A stretch of DNA of 64,000 nt from Halisarca cf. caerulea (Eukaryota > Porifera > Demospongiae > Chondrillida > Halisarcidae). The notes under the pieces were generated by a model. The model ran no database searches. It had not been told where the DNA came from and worked only from the letters and a program-made list of their open reading frames with translations. Location of the stretch: contig CAUJGJ010000313.1 of assembly GCA_963170055.1 (NCBI GenBank), positions 3,491,701-3,555,700 on the forward strand. The letters run 5' to 3'. Positions 63,951-64,000 of the stretch are shown one piece after another. Every line of letters begins with the position of its first letter. Position 1 is the stretch's first letter. A program made the translations under genes and the position numbers.

Positions 63951-64000
63951 GGTTACTATACATAGCACCACCTGTCTACAACAGTCACACACCTATGGCT

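Overview
This window is nuclear DNA from an animal. Its genes are split by GT-AG introns (I could follow up to 13 exons). It is AT-rich and crowded with CA/GT microsatellites, short inverted-repeat transposons and decayed LINE fragments. The gene set and the retroelement C-terminal domains suggest an early-branching marine invertebrate, most likely a sponge. That assignment is inference from gene content, not a database match.

Layout. (1) 0.7-8.1 kb, minus strand: a tandem family of small secreted proteins with a transcobalamin-like C-terminal (DUF4430-type) domain. There are two intact two-exon genes (716-1475 and 7368-8102), one frameshifted copy (2565-2978) and one nearly erased relic (about 4230-4619). 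(2) 5.4-16.4 kb: LINE and retroelement relics, a foldback element, and a single-exon receptor gene (10410-12623, minus) with a somatomedin-B-like ectodomain and seven membrane helices. (3) 17.5-24.5 kb, plus: a complete eight-exon LanC-like (LANCL) gene. (4) 25.4-35.8 kb, minus: three tandem cytosolic sulfotransferase genes, each of three exons. (5) 35.9-50.7 kb, plus: a complete 13-exon cytochrome P450 (CYP3-clan-like) gene. Its start codon is only 91 bp from that of the third sulfotransferase, head to head. (6) 55.7-64.0 kb, minus: a second P450 gene, a tail-to-tail inverted duplicate of the first, running off the right edge after nine exons. Between the P450s lie a CA array and a pair of tRNA-derived SINE-like units.

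How the genes may work together: P450s (oxidation) beside sulfotransferases (conjugation), with a shared bidirectional promoter, look like a small phase I/phase II metabolic cluster for xenobiotics, sterols or other lipophilic alcohols. The substrate cannot be read from the sequence. The receptor, the LANCL gene and the transcobalamin-like genes have no obvious functional tie to it.

All gene models were assembled by hand from reading frames, splice signals and, for the P450s and sulfotransferases, agreement between paralogues. Exon boundaries of these two families are well supported because paired exons have identical lengths.
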